This document shows, piece by piece, positions 8,189 to 16,675 of a stretch of DNA of 64,000 bases. Below the pieces are notes generated by a model that saw nothing but the letters and a program-made list of their open reading frames with translations, made no database searches and was not told the DNA's origin. The stretch is from Glutamicibacter nicotianae. GTDB taxonomy: Bacteria > Actinomycetota > Actinomycetes > Actinomycetales > Micrococcaceae. The stretch is from positions 1 to 64,000 of the forward strand of contig NZ_BJNE01000007.1 in assembly GCF_006539525.1 (NCBI RefSeq), given 5' to 3'. The first letter of the stretch is position 1, and the number at the start of each line of letters is the position of its first letter. The translations under genes were made by a program, and so were the position numbers.

Positions 8189-9925
8189 TCATGCTCCTAA
8201 TTCAATGTCGCCCGCTGGCACAGCCATGCAGGTGAGGATCCGGTCTTGTTCCACGCGGGCGCTTGGCTCTAACGGGTACGAGACTCTGCCCCTCAGAAGC
8301 TTCACAGCGCACTCGCCGCACGAACCCGAACGGCAAAGGCTTGCAGGTTCAACGCCTTGATCTTCGAGTGCTTCGAGCAATACGCCGTCTTTGGCACTCC
8401 AAGTAAATGACCTTCGGCTGTCACGACAAGTGACCTCCGCGGATGGATAGTCCTCGAATAGCCTGTCCAGATCAGTAGTGGGCGAGGCGAAGACTTCACG
8501 GTGAATCTGCGAAGCCGGAATTCCCGCTCGTTCGCATGCCTCAAAAACCATACTGGTGAATTTTTCCGGTCCGCACACCACTACGCTGTCACAACCCTGT
8601 AGATACTGCGCTATCTCAGCAGGCCCGGGCCTGCCCTCAGTTGTGTCGATTCGGTTCAGGCAGATTGACGATTTCAGTTCAGAAGCCATCTGCTCCAAAC
8701 GGGAGTACAGAGCGCTGGCTCTTCCACGTTCAACATGAATGATCCGCAACTTGCGGCTGTCATTGGCCGCGGCCGCATCGCCGAGCAACCCCAAGGCAGG
8801 GGTAATGCCAATGCCTCCGCTGACAATCGCGGTGCAGGCTCCCAGGACCTTGGTCGAGGTCAAGACCCCGTAGGGCCCCGAAACAAGAACTTGCTCGCCC
8901 TCATTCAATTGTGCGATTTTGCTTGAGGCTTCGCCCTGGACACGTACATCGATACCAATCCTCGAGCCAGCCACGGATGTAATGGTGTAATTTCTCCACA
9001 GAGGGTCCGGCAGGTGAACCCTCAAGTGCATCCCGGCTTCATAGTGCCCGTCAATCCATCCGAAGGGATCTTCAAGCAGGAGTTCGACCACTCCGGCACC
9101 CAACTCCTGATTCCGCAATACGGTCATGAACCGTGGCGAAACCTTGGATGGCACGAGTTCTTCAGCTCCGGATGGATCGTCTTCTATTTGAATCTCAGCG
9201 CCAGTCTCCAAGACGCCTGGTTCCAAGACAGTTCCATAAATGCCACAGTGGATATGGCCAAAGTAAGTCGCCAGCAAACGTGGTCCATTCGTATCCACTT
9301 CGGTCGACACCGGATTTACAGATGTCGCTGAGCAACGAGCGATCGACTTGGTGATAGCAATACGGACATCACCTATGCGCAGCACTTTTCCAATTAGCCC
9401 GTACTCGGCATAGGCCGGCACCCCCTCAATCAACAGGTTCCCCCGGTACCGGCGCGGATCCATGTGCACACCTGATACTCTCGATAGTTCCGCAACCGTA
9501 TTCGGGTTAATGATCGAAATGCCAGACAGACGGGAATCGAACATTCCTTGCGGGGCCGACACTAATTTCCGCGGAATAGGTCCCTGCGGTGGCAAGTATT
9601 TCGACAGGTACGCACGAGCGGCATCCATGTCAGCTTGGTTATTCACGTCAAAGCTGAGAGGCGCCGCACCGGTCGAAGCAGGGGCTGTCATGGTGATCAG
9701 CGGAGGCCGAGAATGGACCCGCCACTTTTGCAAGCTCTTGTTGTTCTTTAGGATCGTGAAGCTAAGGCAGCTCTCCCACTGGTCTTCGCGATGCATGATG
9801 GTGCCATTGCCAAAGGCAACGCGACGGTCGCCTTCCAGACCGCTTCCTTTTCTCACGGCCGCCGAGTCAATTTTTTCGCCCGGCAACCCCTTAATAGGAA
9901 AACGGAATATTTGAGCAATCCTCAT
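8189..9925 (-). CDS. MOSC-domain / ferredoxin-reductase / 2Fe-2S fusion protein
   Basis: 578 aa three-part protein. Residues 1 to about 245 are a MOSC beta-barrel (start MRIAQIFRFPIKGLPGE, conserved Cys in IARCSATSVNP), a fold used for molybdenum-cofactor sulfur chemistry and N-hydroxylated substrate reduction. Residues about 265-490 are an FAD/NAD(P)-binding reductase of the phthalate-dioxygenase-reductase type. The C-terminus is a plant-type 2Fe-2S domain with Cys 531, 536, 539 and 566. The order resembles YiiM/YcbX-type MOSC proteins joined to their own electron-transfer chain. A TAGAAT element 6 nt before the ATG (9932-9937) suggests leaderless transcription. Substrate unknown. Confidence 0.88.
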   Translation of the reverse strand: MRIAQIFRFPIKGLPGEKIDSAAVRKGSGLEGDRRVAFGNGTIMHREDQWESCLSFTILKNNKSLQKWRVHSRPPLITMTAPASTGAAPLSFDVNNQADMDAARAYLSKYLPPQGPIPRKLVSAPQGMFDSRLSGISIINPNTVAELSRVSGVHMDPRRYRGNLLIEGVPAYAEYGLIGKVLRIGDVRIAITKSIARCSATSVNPVSTEVDTNGPRLLATYFGHIHCGIYGTVLEPGVLETGAEIQIEDDPSGAEELVPSKVSPRFMTVLRNQELGAGVVELLLEDPFGWIDGHYEAGMHLRVHLPDPLWRNYTITSVAGSRIGIDVRVQGEASSKIAQLNEGEQVLVSGPYGVLTSTKVLGACTAIVSGGIGITPALGLLGDAAAANDSRKLRIIHVERGRASALYSRLEQMASELKSSICLNRIDTTEGRPGPAEIAQYLQGCDSVVVCGPEKFTSMVFEACERAGIPASQIHREVFASPTTDLDRLFEDYPSAEVTCRDSRRSFTWSAKDGVLLEALEDQGVEPASLCRSGSCGECAVKLLRGRVSYPLEPSARVEQDRILTCMAVPAGDIELGA

Positions 9926-10036
9926 GGTGGCATTCTAGCTAGATCTGGGTTCATTGCGAGAATTCGGAACGGGTCGCATCGAAGTCAACCCCGCATTCAT
10001 GGAAATTTCGAGCCAGCTCCAAGGCCTGGCCTGCTG

Positions 10037-10543
10037 CTATTCCGATTCGTTCGCAACAGCTCCAGGAGTTTCCAATCGCCGCGCTCCCGCGCCCTCATGC
10101 GCTAATTGGTCTTCCGGATTCAGCAGGCTGCAGGCCTGCATCGATAGGCAGCCGCATCCGATGCACCCCATAAGCCGATCTTCTAGTTCCTCAATAGCAC
10201 GTCGCCGCGCTTCGAGAACTTTCTTCCACTCTTCAGTTGCCCGCAACCAATCGTTTTCTGTAGGGATTTTCCCCATAGGCACTGGCGCCAAGGCGCGTTT
10301 GATGTCGCTGAGTGGAATACCTAATTTGCTACCCACAGTGATCAAAGAGATCCGCCGCAACAGGTGGCGGGGAAAGCGTCGCTGATTTCCAGCCGTTCGT
10401 GTAGCCGCGATCAGGCCAATTTCTTCGTAGTAGTGCAGAGCGGACCTGGCCACGCCAGTGCGGTCACTGACTTGACCGATACTGAGCAGCTCTTGCCCGG
10501 GATATTCATTTGCACAATCGCCATGTTCCGCTGTGTGAAGCAT
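10037..10543 (-). CDS. soxR: Redox-sensing MerR-family activator SoxR
   Basis: 168 aa from the ATG at 10543, chosen because AAGGGG lies about 8 nt upstream and the longer reading frame would run through the sox box. N-terminal MerR winged helix (LSIGQVSDRTGVARSALHYYEEIGLI), dimerisation helix, then the SoxR-specific 2Fe-2S ligands C127, C130, C132 and C138 in CIGCGCLSMQAC. Oxidation of the cluster by redox-cycling compounds activates transcription. Divergent from a flavin reductase gene; a perfect sox box lies between them. Confidence 0.93.
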   Translation of the reverse strand: MLHTAEHGDCANEYPGQELLSIGQVSDRTGVARSALHYYEEIGLIAATRTAGNQRRFPRHLLRRISLITVGSKLGIPLSDIKRALAPVPMGKIPTENDWLRATEEWKKVLEARRRAIEELEDRLMGCIGCGCLSMQACSLLNPEDQLAHEGAGARRLETPGAVANESE

Positions 10544-10561
10544 CACCTGCCCCTTTCTTGA

Positions 10562-10579
10562 CCTCAAGTTTACTTGAGG
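10562..10579. promoter_or_regulatory. Sox box (SoxR operator)
   Basis: CCTCAAGTTTACTTGAGG, with 8-bp perfect arms (extendable to GACCTCA...TGAGGTC). It is nearly identical to the classical soxS operator known from enterobacteria. It sits 19 bp upstream of the soxR start and about 100 bp upstream of the flavin reductase start. Confidence 0.9.
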
Positions 10580-10676
10580 TCTTAGGGTAGAGGTATTCAA
10601 AGTTGTTGGCAAAGGCTCGGGCTTTTGCATCAGTTACTGGGGTTGGCACTCTAACTTCAGGCAAAGGAGGTACTCA

Positions 10677-11183
10677 GTGAGCGAATTATCAAGTGACTTC
10701 CGCACAGCCTTCCGTCACCACCCGGCTGGAGTAGCACTAATAACAGCAACCATCGACCAGGCATATTACGGCTTAACGATCTCTTCTCTGGCGTCGCTGT
10801 CAATCGATCCAGTTGCCGTTTCGTTTTCGCTGGCCAAAGAATCAGGAGCCGCCGGCGCCGTACTTGCTGCACAAAGCTTCGTCATCCACTTACTTGGAGA
10901 AGACCAGCAAGAGTTGGCTGGCAACTTTGCCCAGCCCGGTGCCCCGCGATTCACGCGTGATCAAAACTTCCGGATCCTCCCGACCGGTGAACCGCACTTT
11001 ATTGAAGCACCGGTTGCCTTTCGGGCCAGCATTCATTCTTCGATCAGCATTGGAGGTTCCCGACTGATCGCGGCTGAAGTCCACGAAGTCCTCCACGGTC
11101 AACGGCTGCAGCAACACTTGGTCTACCAGGATCGAGAGTATCTGAAGCTCTCCGAATTGCGTGCTGCTTCCGCATCGAATTAA
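10677..11183 (+). CDS. Flavin reductase family protein
   Basis: 168 aa FMN-binding split-barrel protein of the HpaC/flavin-reductase-like family, which uses NAD(P)H to reduce free flavin. Typical features are the N-terminal HHPAGVALIT, the SLASLSIDPVAVSFSLAKES strand-loop and FVIHLLGEDQQELAGNFA. Start is GTG with a strong AAAGGAGG. It lies immediately downstream of the sox box and divergent from soxR, so SoxR control is likely; many SoxR targets outside enterobacteria are flavin-dependent reductases. Confidence 0.88.
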   Translation: MSELSSDFRTAFRHHPAGVALITATIDQAYYGLTISSLASLSIDPVAVSFSLAKESGAAGAVLAAQSFVIHLLGEDQQELAGNFAQPGAPRFTRDQNFRILPTGEPHFIEAPVAFRASIHSSISIGGSRLIAAEVHEVLHGQRLQQHLVYQDREYLKLSELRAASASN

Positions 11184-11203
11184 CAGATGCGGGCCACACA
11201 GAG

Positions 11204-11243
11204 CATAAAATTAGCCGCCACATTCGTGGCGGCTAATTTTATG
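11204..11243. terminator. Bidirectional terminator
   Basis: A perfect 18-bp stem (CATAAAATTAGCCGCCAC and its complement) with a 4-nt loop between the convergent flavin reductase and ettA genes. The A/T-rich ends give a U tract in either direction. Confidence 0.9.
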
Positions 11244-11251
11244 ACCTGCTA

Positions 11252-12934
11252 TTAATCACGGGTCAGGCGGCGATGGGTGACACGGTGCGGCTTGGCCGCA
11301 TCGGCGCCCAGTCGTTCAACCTTGTTGCTCTCGTAGGAGTCAAAGTTGCCCTCGAACCAGTACCAGTTCGCCGGATCTTCCTCAGTGCCCTCGTAGGCCA
11401 GGATGTGGGTCGCGACTCGGTCCAGGAACCAACGATCGTGCGAGACCACGACAGCGCAGCCCGGGAACTCGAGCAATGCGTTTTCCAACGACGAAAGAGT
11501 TTCGACATCCAAGTCGTTAGTAGGCTCATCGAGCAGCAACAGATTGCCGCCCTGCTTAAGGGTCAAGGCCAGGTTGAGTCGGTTGCGCTCACCGCCGGAG
11601 AGCACACCTGCCTTCTTCTGCTGGTCTGGACCCTTAAAGCCGAAGGCCGAAACGTAGGCACGCGACGGCATCTCAACCTGTCCGACGTTGATGTAGTCAA
11701 GACCATCCGAGACTACTTCCCACAACGACTTCTCAGGGTCAATATTCTCGCGGTTCTGGTCGACGTAGGAGATCTTGACGGTGTCGCCGATCTTGAGCGT
11801 TCCGCCGTCAAGCTCTTCAAGTCCAACAATGGTCTTGAAGAGAGTCGACTTGCCAACACCGTTAGGACCGATGACACCAACGATGCCGTTACGAGGAAGA
11901 GAGAACGACAGGCCATCGATCAGCACACGATCGCCGAAGCCCTTCTTCAAGTTCTCGGCCTCGATGACTACCTGGCCAAGACGCGGGCCTGGTGGGATCT
12001 GAATTTCCTCGAAGTCCAGCTTGCGGGTGCGCTCGGCCTCCGCTGCCATTTCTTCGTATCGTGCCAAACGGGCCTTGGACTTGGTCTGACGGCCCTTGGC
12101 ATTCGAACGAACCCATTCAAGCTCTTCTGCCAGGCGCTTAGCAAGCTTCTGGTCCTTCTTTCCCTGTACTTCCATGCGTTCGCGCTTCTTCTCCAGGTAA
12201 GTGGAGTAGTTGCCCTCGTATGGGTGCAGGCGACCACGATCAACTTCACAGATCCATTCGGCGACATGGTCAAGGAAGTAGCGGTCGTGGGTTACGGCCA
12301 ATACGGCACCTGGGTACGATGCCAGGTGCTGTTCCAGCCACAGGACGGACTCGGCATCCAAGTGGTTAGTGGGCTCATCGAGCAGCAGCAGATCCGGCTT
12401 CTGCAGCAGAAGCTTGCACAATGCTACGCGTCGACGTTCACCACCGGAGAGATGGGTGACTTTCTCGTCGCCCGGTGGGCAGCGCAGGGCGTCCATTGCC
12501 TGCTCTAGCTGGTTGTCGATGTCCCATGCGTCGGCTGCGTCGATCGCTTCCTGCAGCTTCCCCATCTCTTCCAGGAGCGCGTCGAAATCGGCGCCTTCCT
12601 GAGCCATCTCTTCAGAGATCTCGTTGAATCGGGTGATCTTTTCGTAGATTTCTCCGACGCCTTCCTGGACGTTGCCCAGAACGGTCTTTTCTTCATTTAG
12701 TGGTGGTTCCTGCAGGAGGATGCCTACCGAGTAGCCGGGTGAAAGACGTGCTTCACCGTTCGACGGGGTATCGAGTCCCGCCATGATCTTCAGGATCGTT
12801 GACTTACCAGCGCCGTTTGGGCCCACGACACCAATTTTGGCACCGGGGAAGAACGACATGCTGACATTGTCAAGGATGACTTTGTCACCAACGGCCTTGC
12901 GGGCCTTGGTCATCGTGTAAATGAATTCCGCCAT
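11252..12934 (-). CDS. ettA: Energy-dependent translational throttle protein EttA (ABC-F)
   Basis: 560 aa soluble ABC-F ATPase. Two ABC domains are visible: the first with Walker A GPNGAGKST near residue 40 and signature LSGGERRR, the second with GPNGVGKST and LSGGERNR, joined by a charged linker (KGRQTKSKARLARYEEM). The arm insert in domain 1 is of EttA type. The family binds the ribosomal E site and gates elongation according to ATP/ADP. No membrane segment. Its stop lies 9 bp from a strong bidirectional terminator. Confidence 0.93.
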   Translation of the reverse strand: MAEFIYTMTKARKAVGDKVILDNVSMSFFPGAKIGVVGPNGAGKSTILKIMAGLDTPSNGEARLSPGYSVGILLQEPPLNEEKTVLGNVQEGVGEIYEKITRFNEISEEMAQEGADFDALLEEMGKLQEAIDAADAWDIDNQLEQAMDALRCPPGDEKVTHLSGGERRRVALCKLLLQKPDLLLLDEPTNHLDAESVLWLEQHLASYPGAVLAVTHDRYFLDHVAEWICEVDRGRLHPYEGNYSTYLEKKRERMEVQGKKDQKLAKRLAEELEWVRSNAKGRQTKSKARLARYEEMAAEAERTRKLDFEEIQIPPGPRLGQVVIEAENLKKGFGDRVLIDGLSFSLPRNGIVGVIGPNGVGKSTLFKTIVGLEELDGGTLKIGDTVKISYVDQNRENIDPEKSLWEVVSDGLDYINVGQVEMPSRAYVSAFGFKGPDQQKKAGVLSGGERNRLNLALTLKQGGNLLLLDEPTNDLDVETLSSLENALLEFPGCAVVVSHDRWFLDRVATHILAYEGTEEDPANWYWFEGNFDSYESNKVERLGADAAKPHRVTHRRLTRD

Positions 12935-13047
12935 ACCTTTAAGGCTAGTCGGTTACCGTGGTCATTTCCGAATCCACACACCACTATTTTGAGTCGGTGG
13001 TGCCCGGATTCACACGAAACCATCGAACACCACCAAAACGTGCTTGT

Positions 13048-13497
13048 TTAGGCCGCTTCCCCATCATCGTTTTGCCAGCTTCCTTCGGTGTCCGCCGAGC
13101 GTGATGGATGCTGAACTCGATCGATTTCGCCGGTGTCTGCCCGCACTCGGCTGAATGAACTGGTCCCGAAACGAAGATCGTGACCAATTGAATACGCTTC
13201 GATGTCTGCGCTGATTCCGCGAGTTCCATCGGCGCGTTCAAAGTCCCGGATCTGCAGTTTTCCAAAAATCATAACGTGGTCGCCTTGCGCCAACGATTCC
13301 ATGGAGTTCTCCCCCAGCGTGCGGAAGGCCGAGACGGCATACCAATTGGTCGGCCCATCAGCCCACTGCCCGGTTTCAAGGTCGCGTTTACGCTCATGTG
13401 TAGCTACGCGGAATTTCAGGATTGAAACGCCCTTCGGCGTAATGCTGAGTTGAGGCTCCGTTCCAACAATGCCTCGGATTGTCACAAGGTCACTCAT
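13048..13497 (-). CDS. ssb: Single-stranded DNA-binding protein
   Basis: 149 aa, one OB fold (TIRGIVGTEPQLSITPKGVSILKFRVATHER ... GDHVMIFGKLQIRDFERADG). The acidic DDDxPF-type tip that recruits partner proteins is absent; the tail ends DDGEAA, so this is probably a secondary SSB rather than the replicative one. Monocistronic between ettA and the CPBP gene; an imperfect GAATCC/GGATTC hairpin downstream (about 12972-13012) may terminate it. Confidence 0.88.
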   Translation of the reverse strand: MSDLVTIRGIVGTEPQLSITPKGVSILKFRVATHERKRDLETGQWADGPTNWYAVSAFRTLGENSMESLAQGDHVMIFGKLQIRDFERADGTRGISADIEAYSIGHDLRFGTSSFSRVRADTGEIDRVQHPSRSADTEGSWQNDDGEAA

Positions 13498-13587
13498 GAA
13501 CCTGTCTCCTTCTTGACCCGAATGCCAGAAACTTTTTCTGCCATTGGATCTGATGGTGGCCCACTAAAAGTGACGATGGTATTGGAA

Positions 13588-14487
13588 TCAGCGGAGTGGG
13601 GATAAGTTCTTTGTTCTTTGCTGCTTGAAAGCCCCGAACGGAATCATTACTGCTATGACCAGACCTGGGAGTATCCAGCCGGACCACCCTAAAATAGATC
13701 CTTTTGTTGCATCCAGTGGTAGTCCCAGCACCATGAATAGCGAGACGAGTCCGGCGCTCGCATTGAAGGCGCCGTGTGCTAAGGCCGTTGGCCACACGGA
13801 ATCGCTGTAAGTTCGCAACCAACCAAGGAATGCACCAAATACGATGCACATGCCGCACATGGCCAGGACACCCCATGGCCCCGTCGCCATCGGATAGTTG
13901 TACCCCAACAGAACCAGTGGCGCATGCCAAGCGCCCCAGATAGCGCCGGATATCAAGATGGCAGGGAGCTGTCCGTACGATTGCAACCGAACCCAAAGCC
14001 AACCACGCCACCCGATCTCCTCGCCTAAGGCGAACAGCGTGTTGAAGAGACTGGCGATAACTATCACCCCGGCTTGCCCTACGAGGTACTTGGCTGGTCC
14101 GGCCTCGCCGGAAACGAAGTGCAGAACTGTAAAGTTCTCCAGATCCCCGGGGAATACGCCTAGCCACGTTCCTACGAGCGGCGCCTGGAGAATGAGAGCT
14201 AGCGGAATCATGTAAGACAGCACCAGAGCAATTAGGAACTTTCCAGGTCGCTTGATAGGCCACAGCCCGACATCCACGGGGAAGCTCTTCACCCGTCGCT
14301 CTGCAATTGCGATCATTAGAGCAGCTACTGTCGGGGTAAACATCATGGCCGTGGCGATGCCCGGCAACCTGGCATCGTTAATGCCATCTCCTCGCCAAAG
14401 TGGAAGTGCAACCGCCCAGGCCAGCGCCATGCTGAGTACACAGAAGTAAACGATGCTCAAAATGCCACCGATTCTCAATTTCGGCAA
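13588..14487 (-). CDS. CPBP-family intramembrane metalloprotease
   Basis: 299 aa with about eight hydrophobic helices. The CPBP/Abi motifs are present: EEIGWRGWLW at 156-165 and WHAPL with His near 188, expected to form the intramembrane metal site. Members cleave membrane substrates or process bacteriocins and prenylated peptides. It is the last host gene before the tRNA-Arg integration site, transcribed toward ssb. Substrate unknown. Confidence 0.88.
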   Translation of the reverse strand: MPKLRIGGILSIVYFCVLSMALAWAVALPLWRGDGINDARLPGIATAMMFTPTVAALMIAIAERRVKSFPVDVGLWPIKRPGKFLIALVLSYMIPLALILQAPLVGTWLGVFPGDLENFTVLHFVSGEAGPAKYLVGQAGVIVIASLFNTLFALGEEIGWRGWLWVRLQSYGQLPAILISGAIWGAWHAPLVLLGYNYPMATGPWGVLAMCGMCIVFGAFLGWLRTYSDSVWPTALAHGAFNASAGLVSLFMVLGLPLDATKGSILGWSGWILPGLVIAVMIPFGAFKQQRTKNLSPLR

Positions 14488-14589
14488 CTTAACTACCCCA
14501 GATCAGATGATGATGCGCGTACATCTCACCAGCCTAACGGCCTCAAGTCGTATTTTTGGGGAACAATGAGCTAAACTATTTTCGGTTAT

Positions 14590-14663
14590 GCCTCCGTAGC
14601 TCAGCTGGATAGAGCAAGAGCCTTCTAATCTCTAGGTCGCCGGTTCGAATCCGGCCGGGGGTA
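14590..14663 (+). tRNA. tRNA-Arg (anticodon TCT), phage-reconstituted 3' end
   Basis: Acceptor GCCTCCG pairs with CGGGGGT (G-U at positions 1-72 and T-G at 4-69), D arm TAGCTCAGCTGGATAGAGC, anticodon loop CTTCTAA (TCT), T arm GCCGG-TTCGAAT-CCGGC. The 3' half comes from the prophage: the downstream att copies carry a different T stem, GCGCG/CGCGC. The replacement keeps a fully paired T stem but weakens the first acceptor pair from G-C to G-U. Confidence 0.95.
14622..14640 (+). repeat. attL core of the prophage
   Basis: CTTCTAATCTCTAGGTCGC, covering the anticodon loop to the variable region of tRNA-Arg, identical to 53338-53356. Beyond it the sequences diverge in the T arm. Confidence 0.85.
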
Positions 14664-14674
14664 CAAAAGAGAAA

Positions 14675-14718
14675 ACCGCCGTTCACTTGGTCAAACAAGT
14701 GAGCGGCGGTTCTTTTTT
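14675..14718 (+). terminator. Terminator of tRNA-Arg (phage-borne)
   Basis: A 15-bp stem ACCGCCGTTCACTTG / CAAGTGAGCGGCGGT with a 6-nt loop, followed by TCTTTTTT. Stem and loop are almost identical to the hairpin at 56443-56489. Confidence 0.9.
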
Positions 14719-14748
14719 GCCCTCAAATCTGGGTCGATAATCGGCAAA

Positions 14749-14771
14749 TTACCACAGTTTTACCACAGTTT
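14749..14771 (+). repeat. Arm-type sites, prophage left end
   Basis: Two directly adjacent copies of TTACCACAGTTT with an 11-bp period, between attL and the int stop. Related pairs occur at 53214-53237 and 56512-56532. The helical period and position suggest integrase arm sites; inferred. Confidence 0.6.
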
Positions 14772-14776
14772 TGTTT

Positions 14777-16120
14777 TTAAGCGCCGCCGCCGAGGCGTTG
14801 CTTCCGGGCATCTGCAAGGGAAATGATGTTGCTCGTCGGTTCTGGTTCAGGGGTCCAGTGGCTGGTGAGTTTCTTGGCGACATCATCATGCATCTCGTCC
14901 AGCACATGCTGGTACCTGGTCAGCATTGCGACTTGCGACCATCCGAGAATCTCCATCACTACGCGTGGGTCGATGCCAAGAAGCAGGAGTGTCGTGGCCG
15001 CGGTATGCCGGCCGTCGTGGACGCGCCCGTCTGGGACTCCGGCTGACTCTAGAAAGTTCTTCCAGGCTTGCCAGTCGGCACGGTGATCTATCGGCTGGCC
15101 GTTCGGCCGGCAGAACACCAATTCGTGGGCCATCCCTGCCTGGTCGGTGTACGGCGCCCAATCTGCCGTGCGCTGCAGAACCTGGACTTTGCGGTGCTCC
15201 TTCAGAGCCGACAAAAGCTGGTCCGGCATTGGCACGCTTCGATTGCCTGCAGCACTCTTCGGTGGACCCGTAAAGAATCCGCCACCCTTCCGAGCAGGAC
15301 AGTTCGAACCGTACCTGCGCCCGCACTCGGAGACCTCGGCGCAACCATGCTTCCAAGGTAGAGAGAACACCTCACGCACAATCTTGATACGCCCGGTGTC
15401 GAAATTGATGTCCGACCAGGATAGACCGAGCGCTTCACCCTGCCTCGGGCCAAGCGTCAGATTCAGAATCCACCGAGCACCATCATCCAGCTCGACCGCG
15501 GCAGCAAGCATCTTCCGCACTTCCCCGGTCGTGTAAACCTGCGGCTCAAAATCAGACCGCCCAGCAACATCAACACGCAAAACCGGATTGCTACCCAGGA
15601 CACCACGATTCACAGCAACATTGAGCGCTCGCCGTAGGACTCGGTGAAGGCCAAGGATTGTGCTTGGTGATAGCGGGTCTGCAGTAGACCCTCGCTTGGT
15701 GGAGCGCTTCCTGCTCCCCCGCGCATCTTGGTAGAGAATATCGATGTCGGTCGGGGTGAGCTTGTCTAGACGCTTAGATGCGATCCTGTGGCCGCGCACG
15801 TAGTTGTCGATTTTGGAGCGATGCGCGTTGATAGTGCGTTCCTTGATGTCGTTGGGCGCGATCACGTCAAGATAGTGATCCAGCCACTCGATCATCCTCG
15901 GCGCACGCGATAGGGCCACCGAGCCACCCGAGGCCTTGTTGATCGCAGCGCGTAGCTTGGCAGCGCACTCGGCCTTGGTCTTGCCGTAGACGGATTTGCG
16001 GACAGGCTTGCCACTTGGGAGGTAGCCGGCAACGTAGTTCGATTGCCATTGGCCGTCTTTCCGCTGACGCGGCACCGTACCTTCGTTGTTGCTGCGCCTG
16101 GTTTGCCCTGAGGTAGTCAT
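14777..16120 (-). CDS. int: Prophage tyrosine integrase
   Basis: 447 aa site-specific recombinase for integration into tRNA-Arg and excision. N-terminal AP2-like arm-binding region, SAM-like core-binding domain (about 75-190), then the catalytic domain with Arg226 (LGPRQGEAL), His368 and Arg371 (HDGRH), Trp394 and the nucleophile Tyr403 (TRYQHV). A Cys-containing insert (Cys 250, 256, 264) lies between catalytic strands. ATG is preceded by AAGGAGGG. Its 3' end faces attL, 137 bp from the core. It follows the immA-like gene by 79 bp on the same strand, so they may share the SOS-box promoter. Confidence 0.95.
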   Translation of the reverse strand: MTTSGQTRRSNNEGTVPRQRKDGQWQSNYVAGYLPSGKPVRKSVYGKTKAECAAKLRAAINKASGGSVALSRAPRMIEWLDHYLDVIAPNDIKERTINAHRSKIDNYVRGHRIASKRLDKLTPTDIDILYQDARGSRKRSTKRGSTADPLSPSTILGLHRVLRRALNVAVNRGVLGSNPVLRVDVAGRSDFEPQVYTTGEVRKMLAAAVELDDGARWILNLTLGPRQGEALGLSWSDINFDTGRIKIVREVFSLPWKHGCAEVSECGRRYGSNCPARKGGGFFTGPPKSAAGNRSVPMPDQLLSALKEHRKVQVLQRTADWAPYTDQAGMAHELVFCRPNGQPIDHRADWQAWKNFLESAGVPDGRVHDGRHTAATTLLLLGIDPRVVMEILGWSQVAMLTRYQHVLDEMHDDVAKKLTSHWTPEPEPTSNIISLADARKQRLGGGA

Positions 16121-16199
16121 GGATCTTCCCTCCTTGGGGAAATTGTGCGCGCCAAATAGTCCCCCTTGGCGCGGTTGGTTACGAGATGTGGATAAGTGG

Positions 16200-16601
16200 T
16201 TAGGCGATGTGATCGCCCGGTGGCCACAGCGCCTGGATCTGGTCGCCGTCGAGGGTGGCCAGGCGGTCTAGGAGTACTTGCTCGGTGACTCCGAGCTCCT
16301 CGGCCATTTCGATCGGGCACCGGGACCAACCAGCAACGTCCTGCAGCGCTTCGAAGCTGACGAGGAATCGAGCTACTTCCAGGCAGACCTGCCGCTCGAT
16401 AGCCGGCGGCTGGCAGCCGGTGTGGCCGCGCTGGATATGGATCGACTCATGGGCCAGAAAGCACTTGCGCTCCACTGACGTGAGTTTCGGGTCAATCCAA
16501 ATGCGCCGACCGTCAGTGGCCGCGACTATGTCCGGGTACGGACGATTCCAAATAATCATGACGTGCGCGAGTGAGCGCAGCATGCCCCATACATTCTGCA
16601 T
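16200..16601 (-). CDS. ImmA/IrrE-type zinc metalloprotease
   Basis: 133 aa from the ATG at 16601. The zinc motif HESIH is at 51-55, preceded by a short beta region (RRIWIDPKL) and followed by the helical IrrE/ImmA tail. ImmA proteins of ICEs and phages cleave the cognate repressor on induction; the repressor gene lies three genes upstream on the same strand. No Shine-Dalgarno is present; a -10-like TATGTT ends 6 nt before the ATG, so the gene is probably leaderless, and an SOS box overlaps that promoter. A TTG start at 16658 would run through the SOS box and is less likely. Confidence 0.82.
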   Translation of the reverse strand: MQNVWGMLRSLAHVMIIWNRPYPDIVAATDGRRIWIDPKLTSVERKCFLAHESIHIQRGHTGCQPPAIERQVCLEVARFLVSFEALQDVAGWSRCPIEMAEELGVTEQVLLDRLATLDGDQIQALWPPGDHIA

Positions 16602-16604
16602 AAC

Positions 16605-16636
16605 TAGAACATATGTTCGAATATCAGTTTCGCCAA
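16605..16636 (-). promoter_or_regulatory. SOS (LexA) box overlapping the immA-int promoter
   Basis: TAGAACATATGTTCGA at 16605-16620 contains the perfect 12-bp palindrome GAACATATGTTC and matches the actinobacterial LexA consensus TCGAAC-N4-GTTCGA in all but two outer bases. On the minus strand it overlaps a predicted promoter: TTGGCG (16631-16636), 17-bp spacer, TATGTT (16608-16613). The ATG of the ImmA-like gene begins 6 nt later. LexA binding would block this promoter directly. Confidence 0.75.
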
Positions 16637-16675
16637 GTATGACGAATGAATTCGTCAAACTGTCAGAAGGTGATG

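Noticed and set aside
11273-12508. Long plus-strand open frame (411 codons)
   Set aside because: Antisense to ettA, whose ABC motifs are unmistakable; a product of GC-rich codon bias.
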